Below are positions 43,512 to 52,371 of a DNA stretch of 64,000 bases, piece by piece (the stretch's first letter is position 1; each line of letters begins with the position of its first letter). The stretch comes from Paracoccus chinensis (GTDB lineage Bacteria; Pseudomonadota; Alphaproteobacteria; Rhodobacterales; Rhodobacteraceae): contig NZ_FNGE01000004.1 of NCBI RefSeq assembly GCF_900102885.1, positions 154,493 through 218,492 of the forward strand, written 5' to 3'. Under the pieces are notes generated by a model. It searched no databases. It saw only the letters and a list, made by a program, of their open reading frames with translations, and was not told the DNA's origin. The translations under genes and the position numbers were made by a program.

Positions 43512-44781
43512 CCTCGTCCTTTCCGCCCTGCTGTTGGCCCTGGGCGCCGCCCCCGCCTTCGCCGAACCCTACCGCCTGCACGCGCAGGACCGGCTTCTGG
43601 TGCGGGTCGTGGCCTGGGACCCCGACACCAACGGCCTGGCCGAATGGGCGGGCGTGTCGGGCGAATACCTTCTGGCCTCGGACGGAACGCTGCAATTCCC
43701 ACTGGCGGGCGTCCTGCCCGCCGAGGGGCAGACCATGACCGGCCTGCAGGAGCAGCTGGCCATGGCCCTGGGACGCAACGCCGGCCTGGACCGCCCGCCC
43801 CATGTCACGGTCGAGCTGGTCGAAAGCCTGCCCGTCTACGTCCTGGGCGCAGCCCAGAGCCAGGGCGCGGTCGCCTTCCGCCCCGGCCTGACCGCCCGGC
43901 AGGCGCTGGCGCTGGCGGGCGGGGTTTACCGCAACCTGTCCTCGGCCGACCCGATGCTGATGGCGCGCATCGCGGGCGACGCGCGGCTGGCGGCCGAGGA
44001 GCTGCGCCAGCACGGGGCCGAGCGCGCCGCCATCGAGGCCGAGCTGGCCGAACTGGAAAGCCCCGAGCCGCAGCAGGATACAGAGCTGCCGGCCGACGCC
44101 GACCTGCGCAGCCGGCTGCAGGCGGCCGACCGGGTGGCGCGCAATGCGCAGGCGGCCAGCCTTGACAGCCTGCAGCAGCTGCTGCGCGACAAGGCCGACA
44201 AGCTGCGCCAGCAGATTGTCCTGCGCGACCAGCAGCTGGCCGACAACCGCCGCGACCTGGAAGGCATCGCCGAGCTGAAGGAAAAGGGCCTGGCCGTGAA
44301 CGCCCGGGTCACCGCCCTGACCACGGCGATCAACGACATGGAGGCCAAGCGCCTGGACCTCGAGGCGACCCTGCTGATGGCCGAGCAACAGCTGAACGAG
44401 GCCGAGCGCGACCGCGCCGCCATCATCGACGATGCCCGCAGCGCCAACCTGCAGAAGCTGGCCGAGCTGGAAGACGAGATGGCCGCCACCGCGATCCGCC
44501 TTGGCACGGCCGACCGGCTGCTGACCCAGGCCATGCTGGCAGGCGAGCTCGCGCCCGAGCCGGGCGCGGCCGAGCAGCCCGTTTTCGTCGTCACCCGCAT
44601 CACGGACGGCACGCCCGAGCGGATCGAGGCCACGCCGGACATGGCGCTCGAACCCGGCGACGTGCTCGAGATCGCCCTGCCCGGTGCTGTCGATGCCTCT
44701 GCCCGGCCGGTCGCGGCGGCTCCGCCCCCTGCCGCCGTGGGACAGGTCGCGGCGGCCAGCCCTGCCCTGGCGGCGCGATGA
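43504..44781 (+). CDS. Polysaccharide export protein, ExoF-like
   Basis: 425 residues, close to rhizobial ExoF. A Sec signal peptide (MRDLVLSALLLALGAAPAFA) is followed by a polysaccharide-export domain (about 22-140, YRLHAQDRLLVRVVAWD and SDGTLQFPLAGVLPAEGQT), a soluble-ligand-binding beta-grasp part (YVLGAAQSQGAVAFRPGLTA), then a long coiled coil (about 165-340, Leu/Glu/Arg/Gln-rich) and a Pro/Ala-rich tail. There is no lipobox cysteine, unlike Wza. It should form the periplasmic/outer-membrane export path with the ExoP-like kinase. It overlaps the polymerase gene by 8 bases. Confidence 0.88.
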   Translation: MRDLVLSALLLALGAAPAFAEPYRLHAQDRLLVRVVAWDPDTNGLAEWAGVSGEYLLASDGTLQFPLAGVLPAEGQTMTGLQEQLAMALGRNAGLDRPPHVTVELVESLPVYVLGAAQSQGAVAFRPGLTARQALALAGGVYRNLSSADPMLMARIAGDARLAAEELRQHGAERAAIEAELAELESPEPQQDTELPADADLRSRLQAADRVARNAQAASLDSLQQLLRDKADKLRQQIVLRDQQLADNRRDLEGIAELKEKGLAVNARVTALTTAINDMEAKRLDLEATLLMAEQQLNEAERDRAAIIDDARSANLQKLAELEDEMAATAIRLGTADRLLTQAMLAGELAPEPGAAEQPVFVVTRITDGTPERIEATPDMALEPGDVLEIALPGAVDASARPVAAAPPPAAVGQVAAASPALAAR

Positions 44782-45947
44782 CGGCAGCGGTGCGCGTGCT
44801 GTTCCCCTTCGCGGGGGGCGATCTGGTGGGCGGCAGCCACCAGTCGGCGCTGCGGCTGGCCGCCGGGCTGGACCGCCGCCGCTTCGAGCCGGTCGTGCTG
44901 GTGCATGGCGAGGGCGGCAAGGTCGCGCGCTTCGCCACTCAGAACGGGCTGGACCCGATCCGCGTCGATCGGCCCGGGATCATCGCGCCGCGCTATAGCC
45001 GCAGGCCCGGGGACGCCTCGGCGCCGGGCTACCTACTGACAGGCGTGCCACGCCTTGCCCGCCTGCTGCGGCGCTGGAAGATCGACATCGTCCATACCAA
45101 CGACGGGCGGATGCACCTGACCTGGGCCCTGCCCGCGCGACTGGCCGGCTGCCGGCTGATCTGGCACCACCGCGGCGACCCCGGGGCCGCGGGCGTGAAC
45201 CGGGTGGCGCCGCTTCTGGCGCACCGGGTGGTGACGGTCTCGGACTTCTCGCGTCCCGCACGTCCGATCCGGCCGCTGGGGGACCGGCTGCGCGTGATCC
45301 GCAGCCCCTTCGACACGCCCGCCGACCAGCCCGACCGCGCCGCCTGTGCCCAGGCGCTGCGCGCCCGCATCGGCGCCGCGCCCGGCGCGGTGGTGCTGGG
45401 CTATTTCGGCGCGCTGAACGAGCGCAAGCGGCCCGACCATTTCATCCGCGCCATTGCCGCGATCCGCAGCGCCCTGCCGCGCCGGGACATCCACGGCGCG
45501 ATCTTCGGCCGCCCCGAGCGCGACGGCGACCCGGTCGAGCAGGAACTGCGCGCCCTGGCCCTGTCGCTGGGGATCGCCGACCGCATCCACCTGATGGGCC
45601 ATGTCTCGCCGGTCGAACCCGCGCTTGCGGGCGTCTTCGCCCTGCTGGTGACGGCGCGGGGCGAGCCCTTCGGCCGCACCCTGATCGAGGCGATGCACCT
45701 GGGCACCCCCGTGATCGCCACCCGCCACGGCGGCAACCCCGAGGCGATCGAGGACGGGCGGAACGGCTTCCTGGTCGATCCCGACGATCCTGCCGCCTTC
45801 ACTGCCCCGCTCGCCCGCCTGCTGGACGAGCCGGGACTGACCGATCACATCACCGCCGCCGCCCGCACGGGTCTCGACCGCTACAGCACGGCCGAGCACC
45901 TGCGCCGCGTGCAGGCGCTTTACGACGAGGTTCTGGGACGGACATGA
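44778..45947 (+). CDS. Glycosyltransferase family 4 type (GT-B)
   Basis: 389 residues. The N-terminus (VLFPFAGGDLVGGSHQSALR) carries the GT-B acceptor loop, and the C-terminal half has GYFGALNERKRPDHFIRAI and the donor motif EPFGRTLIEAMHLGTPVIAT (EX7E). It transfers one sugar of the repeat unit in the cytoplasm. It overlaps the exporter gene and the sulfotransferase gene by 4 bases each. Donor and acceptor are unknown. Confidence 0.92.
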   Translation: MTAAVRVLFPFAGGDLVGGSHQSALRLAAGLDRRRFEPVVLVHGEGGKVARFATQNGLDPIRVDRPGIIAPRYSRRPGDASAPGYLLTGVPRLARLLRRWKIDIVHTNDGRMHLTWALPARLAGCRLIWHHRGDPGAAGVNRVAPLLAHRVVTVSDFSRPARPIRPLGDRLRVIRSPFDTPADQPDRAACAQALRARIGAAPGAVVLGYFGALNERKRPDHFIRAIAAIRSALPRRDIHGAIFGRPERDGDPVEQELRALALSLGIADRIHLMGHVSPVEPALAGVFALLVTARGEPFGRTLIEAMHLGTPVIATRHGGNPEAIEDGRNGFLVDPDDPAAFTAPLARLLDEPGLTDHITAAARTGLDRYSTAEHLRRVQALYDEVLGRT

Positions 45948-46765
45948 CACGAGGACCCGATTTCATCATCGCAGGCGCCGCGAAATCCGCGACGACCTGG
46001 CTTCAGCAGTCGCTGCAGGCCTCGCCGGACATCTGGATGCCCGACCCCGAGCTGCATTTCTTTTCCCGCACCTACGAGGCGGGCTTTCCCTCCTACCTGC
46101 GTCATTTCGCGGATGCGCCGCCGGGCGCGCTGACGGGCGAGAAGTCCAACTCGTACCTGACAATGCCCGAGGCGGCGGGCCGCATCCACCGCCACCTGCC
46201 CGGCGTGCGGCTGGTCTTCCAGCTGCGCGACCCGGTGGCGCGGGCCTATTCCGACTATTGCATGCTGTTCCGGCGCGGCGAGGTGGACGGTGACGTGGCC
46301 CGCCACCTCGACCCCGACCGCGCGGCGCAGGGCCGCTTCTTGGCAGATGGCTGCTATGCCGACCACCTGGAACGCTTCATCGCGCTTTTCGGGGCGGAAC
46401 CGATCCTGGTCCTGTTGTACGAGGATGTCCGCCGCGCCCCGGAACGCCAGCTGCGCCTGCTGGCGGCGCATGTGGGCCATTCGGGCGCCCTGGCTCCGCC
46501 GCTCACCGAGCGGGTCAAGGATGCCCGCGCCGCGGCCGTTCCGCGCCCGCTGCGGCGGCTGCTGGCGCCCCTGCGGCCGGTGCTGGACCCGATCCGCGGC
46601 ACTGCACCGTTGCGCGCCCTGCGCGGCATGGTGGCCCGTCCCTATCGCTATCCCCCGCTGGACCCCGTCCTGCGCAGCGAGATCGCCGATTTCTACAAGC
46701 CGCAGATCGCCCGACTGGCCGTTCTGACAGGCATCGATCCCGCGGCATGGGGCAGCCGCGCCTGA
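45944..46765 (+). CDS. Sulfotransferase family protein
   Basis: 273 residues. The PAPS 5'-phosphosulfate loop is GAAKSATTWLQQS (residues 11-23), and the 3'-phosphate-binding region is visible as LVFQLRDPVARAYSDYCM (Arg and Ser). There is no signal peptide or membrane helix, so it acts in the cytoplasm on a lipid-linked sugar or on a nucleotide sugar. It ends the first rightward gene block, overlapping the preceding glycosyltransferase by 4 bases. The context predicts a sulfated exopolysaccharide; a carbohydrate acceptor is inferred. Confidence 0.9.
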   Translation: MTRGPDFIIAGAAKSATTWLQQSLQASPDIWMPDPELHFFSRTYEAGFPSYLRHFADAPPGALTGEKSNSYLTMPEAAGRIHRHLPGVRLVFQLRDPVARAYSDYCMLFRRGEVDGDVARHLDPDRAAQGRFLADGCYADHLERFIALFGAEPILVLLYEDVRRAPERQLRLLAAHVGHSGALAPPLTERVKDARAAAVPRPLRRLLAPLRPVLDPIRGTAPLRALRGMVARPYRYPPLDPVLRSEIADFYKPQIARLAVLTGIDPAAWGSRA

Positions 46766-47127
46766 GTTCCGCAGCCTTTCCGCAACTTGCCTGACGCCCT
46801 CGGAAGCGAGGGCGCACATCTTGCTGGCCTTCCCGTCCCGAATCGCGGCAACGGCCCAAATGGGCTAATGATTTGAGGACAAGAGAGTAATGTCCCCTTC
46901 ATTACGACCCATGGTTGTTATTTAGCGCAATCAGAAGTCTGATTTGAATCCGCGCGCGGCGGCATTGCAAATGGCAGAGAATGTCTTTCCGTTAATAATC
47001 ATTAACATGTCTTAACTCTTTACGGTCCCCCTTCATTCACATGGGGCGATGCGCGGCTGCCGGCGCAAGACTGCCAGCAGGGGTCGCTTCCGAACGGCCC
47101 TGCTTCACTCAGGCGGGACTGCACATC
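46766..47127. promoter_or_regulatory. AT-rich intergenic region before the dehydratase gene
   Basis: 362 bases without a gene. The part from about 46860 to 47020 is far richer in A and T than the rest of the window (for instance gttaataatcattaacatg) and holds a perfect 6-4-6 palindrome. It looks like a promoter and operator region for the second rightward block of glycan genes. No tRNA, small RNA or hairpin terminator is evident; the frame of the dehydratase is open into its right end (from 47041). Confidence 0.6.
46991..47006. repeat. Perfect 6-4-6 inverted repeat, operator-like
   Basis: GTTAAT, four bases (AATC), ATTAAC, about 120 bases before the dehydratase ATG. The symmetry, AT content and place suit a dimeric regulator; it does not share half-sites with the repeats near 36300. 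Confidence 0.45.
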
Positions 47128-49122
47128 ATGCACGCAGATGTCGGTAATACGGGCGAGGGTTTGAACGGGGCCATCCGCGCCCAGGCTGCCAGCCTCAAGG
47201 CGCAATTGCAGGCCAACAACAAGCTCGTCCTTGCCGATGCGGGGGGCATCGTGGTGGCCTGCGGGACGGCCCTCCTGTTGTCGGCGGGCCCCCATTTCGG
47301 CATGGCCGAGCTGGCCGCCCTGCCGCGGCTGGCGGCGCTGGTGCTGCTGGTGGGCATGCCCGTCTTCACCTGCTTCGGCTTCTACCGGCGCCATGCGCGC
47401 TCGTCCTCGCTGCCGGACCTGCCGATCCTCGTGCCGGGAACCGCCACCGCGCTGCTCATCGCCCTCTGGATCGAGAACACCGTCAATCTCGTCCCCGAGG
47501 CGCCGCTGACGACCTGGCCGATCCTGTTCCTGGCCCTGATGCCGCTGCTGGGCGGCGCGCGCCTGGTCGCCCGTCACCGCGAGATCCTGCGCCTCGACAG
47601 CCGCGACACGGCCGACGCCCCGCGGGAACCGGTGCTTCTGGTGGGCACGGACGCCTCGGCCGACCTGTTCCTGCGGGCGATCCGCCAAGGACCCGCGCGC
47701 TATGACGTGATCGGGATCATCGACAGCTCGAGCACCAGCGCCAGCCTTCTGTTCCACAGCGTGCCAATCTTGGGGGCCGTGCGCGATCCCGGCCCCGTGC
47801 TGGCGCGGCTGGCCGCCGCCAACCGCCTGCCCCGGCAGATCTTCCTGACCGGACCGGTCACGCATTTCGACCGCGACGGCATGGCCGTGCTGATGAAATG
47901 GGCGGAAGGCCGGGGCATCCGCGTGCGCTCGCTGCCCGACCTGACCGACCCCGAGGGGGGCTGTATCCCGCCCGGCGGCGGCAGCGCCCTGCGCGACATC
48001 GACCCCGAGGACGTGCTGACCCGCCCGCAGGCGCGTGTGGAACGCCAGCTTCTGGCCCTGACCTACCAGGGCCGGCGGGTGCTGGTGACGGGCGCGGGCG
48101 GCTCCATCGGCAGCGAGATGGTGCGCCAGATCGCCTCGCTGCGCCCGGCCGAGATCGTGCTGATCGAGAACTCCGAGTTCAACGCCTACCAGATCGACCG
48201 TTCGCTGGCCCGCCACTTCCCCGATGTCCCGCGCCACCTGCATATCTGCTGCGTGCGCGACCGGGAAAAGCTGCTGGCGCTGTTCCGGCGCCACCGGCCG
48301 GAACTGGTCTTCAACGCCGCCGCCCTGAAGCACGTCCCCCTGGTGGAACAGAACCCGGCCGAGGGCGTGCTGACCAATGTCATCGGCGCGCGCAACGTGT
48401 CGGATGCCGCCCGCGACGTGGGGGCGCTGGCGATGGTGCAGGTGTCCACCGACAAGGCGGTCAACACCACCAATGTCATGGGCGCGACCAAGCGCGTGGC
48501 CGAGTTCTACGCCCAGGCGCAGGATCTCATCACCCGCGAGATCGGCTGGGAAACGCGCTTCTTCGCCGTGCGCTTCGGCAACGTTCTGGGCTCGTCGGGC
48601 TCTCTGGTGCCGCTGTTCCAGGAACAGATCGCCCGCGGCGGCCCCCTGACCGTCACCGACCCGCGGATGGAGCGGTATTTCATGACCATCCGCGAGGCGG
48701 TGGAGCTCACGCTGGTCGCGGCCGCCCAGGGGCTGCGCAGCCCGAACGAGAACGGGCGGATCTTCGTCCTGGACATGGGCAAGCCGGTCCGCATCGTCGA
48801 CCTGGCCGAGCGCATGATCCGCATGGCCGGCAAGGAGCCGGGCCGCGACATCCGCATCGAGTTCGTCGGCATCCGCCCCGGCGAGAAGCTGTTCGAGGAG
48901 CTGTTCGACCGCAACGAGGTCGTCCGCCCCGCGGGCTTCGCAGGTGTCAACTGCGCGGTGCCGAAGCCGGTCCCGATCTCGCGCCTGCGGGGGGCGATGG
49001 TGCAATTGGAGCGCGCCGCCCGGGCGGGCGACGAGGACGCGGTGCGCCGGCTTCTGGCCGATCTCGTGCCCGGCTACTGCACGGGCGGCACCGAGCCCGA
49101 TCAGCAGCCGAGGGTCGCATGA
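47128..49122 (+). CDS. Membrane nucleotide-sugar 4,6-dehydratase (CapD/WbpM family)
   Basis: 664 residues from the ATG at 47128; the frame is open from 47041 but those residues look unrelated. Four membrane helices fall in about 35-150, followed by a CoA-binding-like domain (RDVIGIID-like region, PVLLVGTDASADLFLRAI) and the catalytic SDR domain: TGAGGSIG (322-328), STDKAVNTTNVMGATK (440-455). As in WbpM-type enzymes the usual catalytic Tyr is Met (Met451, Lys455). It converts UDP-GlcNAc or a related sugar to a 4-keto-6-deoxy sugar at the inner membrane and may feed the aminotransferase at 32861. It begins the second rightward block. Confidence 0.92.
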   Translation: MHADVGNTGEGLNGAIRAQAASLKAQLQANNKLVLADAGGIVVACGTALLLSAGPHFGMAELAALPRLAALVLLVGMPVFTCFGFYRRHARSSSLPDLPILVPGTATALLIALWIENTVNLVPEAPLTTWPILFLALMPLLGGARLVARHREILRLDSRDTADAPREPVLLVGTDASADLFLRAIRQGPARYDVIGIIDSSSTSASLLFHSVPILGAVRDPGPVLARLAAANRLPRQIFLTGPVTHFDRDGMAVLMKWAEGRGIRVRSLPDLTDPEGGCIPPGGGSALRDIDPEDVLTRPQARVERQLLALTYQGRRVLVTGAGGSIGSEMVRQIASLRPAEIVLIENSEFNAYQIDRSLARHFPDVPRHLHICCVRDREKLLALFRRHRPELVFNAAALKHVPLVEQNPAEGVLTNVIGARNVSDAARDVGALAMVQVSTDKAVNTTNVMGATKRVAEFYAQAQDLITREIGWETRFFAVRFGNVLGSSGSLVPLFQEQIARGGPLTVTDPRMERYFMTIREAVELTLVAAAQGLRSPNENGRIFVLDMGKPVRIVDLAERMIRMAGKEPGRDIRIEFVGIRPGEKLFEELFDRNEVVRPAGFAGVNCAVPKPVPISRLRGAMVQLERAARAGDEDAVRRLLADLVPGYCTGGTEPDQQPRVA

Positions 49123-50339
49123 ACCGCATGGTTCCTCCGTTCGGCGGTCATCCGGGGGCAGGCGTGCCGCCGCGCCGGGTGATGCTCATCGGCTCGCTGG
49201 GCTGGTCGCTGGTCAACTTCCGGCTGGACCTCATGCGGCGGATGCTGGCGAACGGCCACCATGTCACCGCTGTCGCGCCCGACCTGGACGGAGAGGTCCG
49301 GGGCAGGCTGGAAGCCCTGGGCATCCGCACCGCCACGGTGCCGATGCAGCGCACCGGGATCAATCCGCTGGCCGACATGGCGACGATGGAAGCCCTGCGC
49401 CGGCTGATGCGGCGCGAGCGGCCGGATGTGGTGATCCCCTACACCATGAAGCCCATCGTCTATGGCGCCATGGCCGCGCGGCTGGCCGGGGTGCCCGCCT
49501 GTCATCCCCTGTTCACGGGTCTGGGCTATGCCTTTTCCGACCCGCACCCGCGTGGCAAGCGGCGCATGGTGCGCGACATCTCGGTCGCGCTGCACCGGCT
49601 GGCGACAGGCGGGGTGAAGCTTGCCTTCTGCTACAACGACGCCGACCGCGACGACATCCGCCGCCACCGGATGATCCCGAAGGCCGCGCGGCTGGTCGAG
49701 ATCCCCGGCTCGGGCGTCGATACGGCGCGCTTCGCGCCCGCGCCCCTGCCGCCGGGACCGCCGGTCTTCCTGTTCGTGGGGCGGATGCTGCGCAGCAAGG
49801 GGGTCGAGGACGCCCTGGCCGCCGCCCGCCTCCTGCGCGCGGAGGGACTGCCCGTGCGGCTGGAACTGTTGGGTCCGACCGACAGCAACCCCGACGCCAT
49901 CGCGCCCGAACTGCTGGCACGCTGGCAGGCCTCGGGCGAGGCGGTGGTGCTGGGCGAGACGCGCGACGTGATCCCGCACCTGCACCGCGCCCATGTCGTC
50001 GTCCTGCCCACCCGTCTGCGCGAGGGCGTTCCGCGCACCATCCTGGAGGCCATGGCCTGCGGCCGCCCCGTCATCACCACCGACGCGCCCGGCTGCCGCG
50101 AGACGGTGGCGGACGGACAGTCGGGCCTCGTGGTGCCGACCGGCGACGTGCCCGCGCTGGCCCGCGCCATGCGGGCCTTCGCCGAGGACCTCTCGCTGGC
50201 CCGGCGCATGGGGGCCGAGGCGCGGCGGCAGGTCTGCGCGCGCCATGACGTCGATCTGATCAACCGGATGATCCTGACCGCCACGGGCCTCGAGGCCGAG
50301 GGCGCCAGCCCGGCGCTGGAACGGGAAGCCGCGGCATGA
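49119..50339 (+). CDS. Glycosyltransferase family 4 type (PglA/WbpX-like)
   Basis: 406 residues. The N-terminus (VMLIGSLGWSLVNFRLDLMR) and the middle (YTMKPIVYGAMAARLAGVPA) follow the pattern of GT4 enzymes that act right after a PglC-type initiating transferase. The donor domain has FLFVGRMLRSKGVEDA and REGVPRTILEAMACGRPVIT (EX7E). The start overlaps the dehydratase stop (ATGA). It probably adds the second sugar to the undecaprenyl-linked primer; this order is inference. Confidence 0.9.
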   Translation: MNRMVPPFGGHPGAGVPPRRVMLIGSLGWSLVNFRLDLMRRMLANGHHVTAVAPDLDGEVRGRLEALGIRTATVPMQRTGINPLADMATMEALRRLMRRERPDVVIPYTMKPIVYGAMAARLAGVPACHPLFTGLGYAFSDPHPRGKRRMVRDISVALHRLATGGVKLAFCYNDADRDDIRRHRMIPKAARLVEIPGSGVDTARFAPAPLPPGPPVFLFVGRMLRSKGVEDALAAARLLRAEGLPVRLELLGPTDSNPDAIAPELLARWQASGEAVVLGETRDVIPHLHRAHVVVLPTRLREGVPRTILEAMACGRPVITTDAPGCRETVADGQSGLVVPTGDVPALARAMRAFAEDLSLARRMGAEARRQVCARHDVDLINRMILTATGLEAEGASPALEREAAA

Positions 50340-50746
50340 TCTCGGCGGCCCTGCCCCTTCGCCCGGATGCGCGCGCGGCCTTCCTGCGCTTTCTCGCCGT
50401 GGGCGTGCTGAACACCGCGTTCGGCTACGGCGTCTATGCGGCGGGCGTGCTGGCCGGGTTGCCTGCGCAGGCCGCGCTGGCGCTGCAGTTCCTGCTGGGC
50501 GCCTTGTGGAACTATCGCCTGCACGCGCGGCTGGTCTTCGCCGTCCGGGGCTGGGGCCGCCTGCCCGCCTATGTGGGCGCCTATCTGCTGATCTGGGTGC
50601 TGAACGCGCTGGCCCTGCGGACGCTGCTGGCGGCGGGCACGGGCGCGCTGGCGGCGCAGGCGCTGATCCTGCCTGCGACGGTGCTTCTGTCCTGGGGGCT
50701 GATCGGCCGCGTCATGGGCTTTCACACCGCCGGAGGCAGGCCATGA
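50336..50746 (+). CDS. GtrA family membrane protein
   Basis: 136 residues with four membrane helices; FLAVGVLNTAFGYGVYAAGV and LQFLLGALWNYRLHARLVF (with the conserved Asn-Tyr/Phe-x5-7-Phe spacing) are the GtrA hallmarks. GtrA proteins are thought to flip a polyprenyl-phosphate-linked single sugar. It overlaps both neighbours by 4 bases and precedes a membrane glycosyltransferase; a GtrB-like transferase is encoded at 57774. The three together would make a Gtr-type side-chain glycosylation route. Confidence 0.9.
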   Translation: MISAALPLRPDARAAFLRFLAVGVLNTAFGYGVYAAGVLAGLPAQAALALQFLLGALWNYRLHARLVFAVRGWGRLPAYVGAYLLIWVLNALALRTLLAAGTGALAAQALILPATVLLSWGLIGRVMGFHTAGGRP

Positions 50747-52371
50747 GCGTCACCGACCTGCCCGCCCCCCGCAGCCTGTCCCGCCAGGCGGCTCTTGCCG
50801 CCCTGGCCATCGGGGGCCTGCTGTTGCTGGGGGCCGCGCTTTACGGGCGCATCATGGGCTTCGACCTGCGCCGCGACGAATGGATGTTCGTCCCGCCCGC
50901 CGCCACCCTGAGCGACTGGCCGCTGTATTCGGGACAGTTCTACAACCACGTGCCCTATTCGGCCTGGGCCTTCCGCGCCGTCCACCTGGCGCTGCCGGGG
51001 CTGGACCTGCTGACCTCGGCGCGGCTGACGGTCTTTGTGGCCTGGATCCTGCTGATGGGCGGGGGTTTCTGGGCAGGCTGGCGGATCGCGGGCTCGGTGC
51101 GCGCAGGCCTGTTTGCGGCGGCGATCCCCCTGGGCAGCGAGACGCTGCTGTCGCAGGCCGGCATGGCCGCGACCAACAACCTGCTGCCGCTGCCCTTCAT
51201 TCTGCTGGGGCTGGCGCTTTTCACCATGGCGCATCTCAGCGGGCGCTCGCCCTTCGGCCTCTACTTCGCGGCCGGGCTGTCGCTGTCCGTTGCGGCCGGG
51301 ATGAAGGCCAGCGCCATCGCCTTCGTGCCCGCGGTCGTGGCGGCCTGTTTCCTGCTGCCGCGCGGGGTTCCGCTGGCCCGGCGCGCGCGGCTGACGGCAC
51401 TGCCCGTGGCACTGGGGGGCCTTGTCGGCGCGCTGCCGCTGATCTGGCTGGCGCTGACCGAGCCCACCTTCTTCGACCACATCCTGCGCTATCACTCCGG
51501 CCCCCATGTCGCCTACTGGCAGGCCAATGCGGCCTCCGAGCCGGGGCTGGCCATGGGGTTGCCCGGAAAGGTTCAGCTGGCCCAAGGGGTCTGGCTGGCA
51601 GGGGGCGCGATCCTGGGGCTGTTCGTCGCGGCGATGGCCTGGACGATGTGGTCGCAGTCTTCGGGGCGCGACGATGATGCCGCGCGGGCCGCGCAGGCGG
51701 CGGGCGTGGTCGCTGCCGCGATGGGGACGGCGGCGGCGCTGGCCTTTGTCCCGACGCCCGCCTTCCCCCAGTACTTCATCCAGCCACTGGCCGGACTGCC
51801 GGTGCTGGCGGCGCTGGCGATCCGCGCCCTGCCGCCCGCGCCGCGCACCGTCCTGCTGCGTGCCCTGCCCGCCGCCGCAGTCCTGATGGGGGCGGTCGCG
51901 CTGCCGCGCCTTGCCACGGGGCTGGCCGACCTGCGCCACCCCGACCTCCTGACGCCCGCGCGCCTGAGCCACGGGGCCGAGGCGCTGGCCCGGCTTGCCG
52001 CCCCCGACGGGCTTGCCGCCGGTCCGGTCGCCACGCTGTCGCCCCTTTATCCGCTGCAGGCCGGACTGCCGATCTATCCCGAGTTCGCCACCGGCCCCTT
52101 CGCCTGGCGCGTGGCGGGCCACATCGACCCCGCGCTGCGCGCCTCCTACGTCATGGCCGGGCCCGAGGACCTTGCCCGGCTGTTCGGGACCCGGCCGCCG
52201 GTGGCCATCCTCACGGGCTTCGATCCCGCGCTGGAAGCCCCGCTGGAAGACTATGCCCGCGCCCATGGCTACCGGCCCCGGGCCATCCCCGAAATTCAAG
52301 ACCGATACGGGACCGGAACGCTCTGGCTTCCCGCCGGCTCAACCCAGGACAACCCAGGAGGCACTCCATGA
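50743..52371 (+). CDS. Multi-spanning membrane glycosyltransferase (GT-C like)
   Basis: 542 residues, about 11 membrane helices and a soluble C-terminal domain of some 110 residues (430-542). After the first helix the loop GFDLRRDEWMF has the acidic pair expected in GT-C enzymes that use polyprenyl-phosphate sugars in the periplasm; EFATGPFAWR in the C-terminal part may bind sugar. I do not recognise a named family. It begins within the GtrA stop codon and is followed, again with a 4-base overlap, by the CDP-sugar genes, so it may attach the sugar delivered by GtrA. Confidence 0.78.
   Translation: MSVTDLPAPRSLSRQAALAALAIGGLLLLGAALYGRIMGFDLRRDEWMFVPPAATLSDWPLYSGQFYNHVPYSAWAFRAVHLALPGLDLLTSARLTVFVAWILLMGGGFWAGWRIAGSVRAGLFAAAIPLGSETLLSQAGMAATNNLLPLPFILLGLALFTMAHLSGRSPFGLYFAAGLSLSVAAGMKASAIAFVPAVVAACFLLPRGVPLARRARLTALPVALGGLVGALPLIWLALTEPTFFDHILRYHSGPHVAYWQANAASEPGLAMGLPGKVQLAQGVWLAGGAILGLFVAAMAWTMWSQSSGRDDDAARAAQAAGVVAAAMGTAAALAFVPTPAFPQYFIQPLAGLPVLAALAIRALPPAPRTVLLRALPAAAVLMGAVALPRLATGLADLRHPDLLTPARLSHGAEALARLAAPDGLAAGPVATLSPLYPLQAGLPIYPEFATGPFAWRVAGHIDPALRASYVMAGPEDLARLFGTRPPVAILTGFDPALEAPLEDYARAHGYRPRAIPEIQDRYGTGTLWLPAGSTQDNPGGTP

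Noticed and set aside
36257..47127. Recent insertion of a mobile element to explain the AT-rich gaps
   Set aside because: No transposase, terminal inverted repeats, integrase or tRNA-like attachment site is visible; AT-rich promoters explain the pattern better.
47020..49005. A 661-residue leftward open frame opposite the CapD-like gene
   Set aside because: Antisense shadow of a well-supported dehydratase gene; no start signal or domain.
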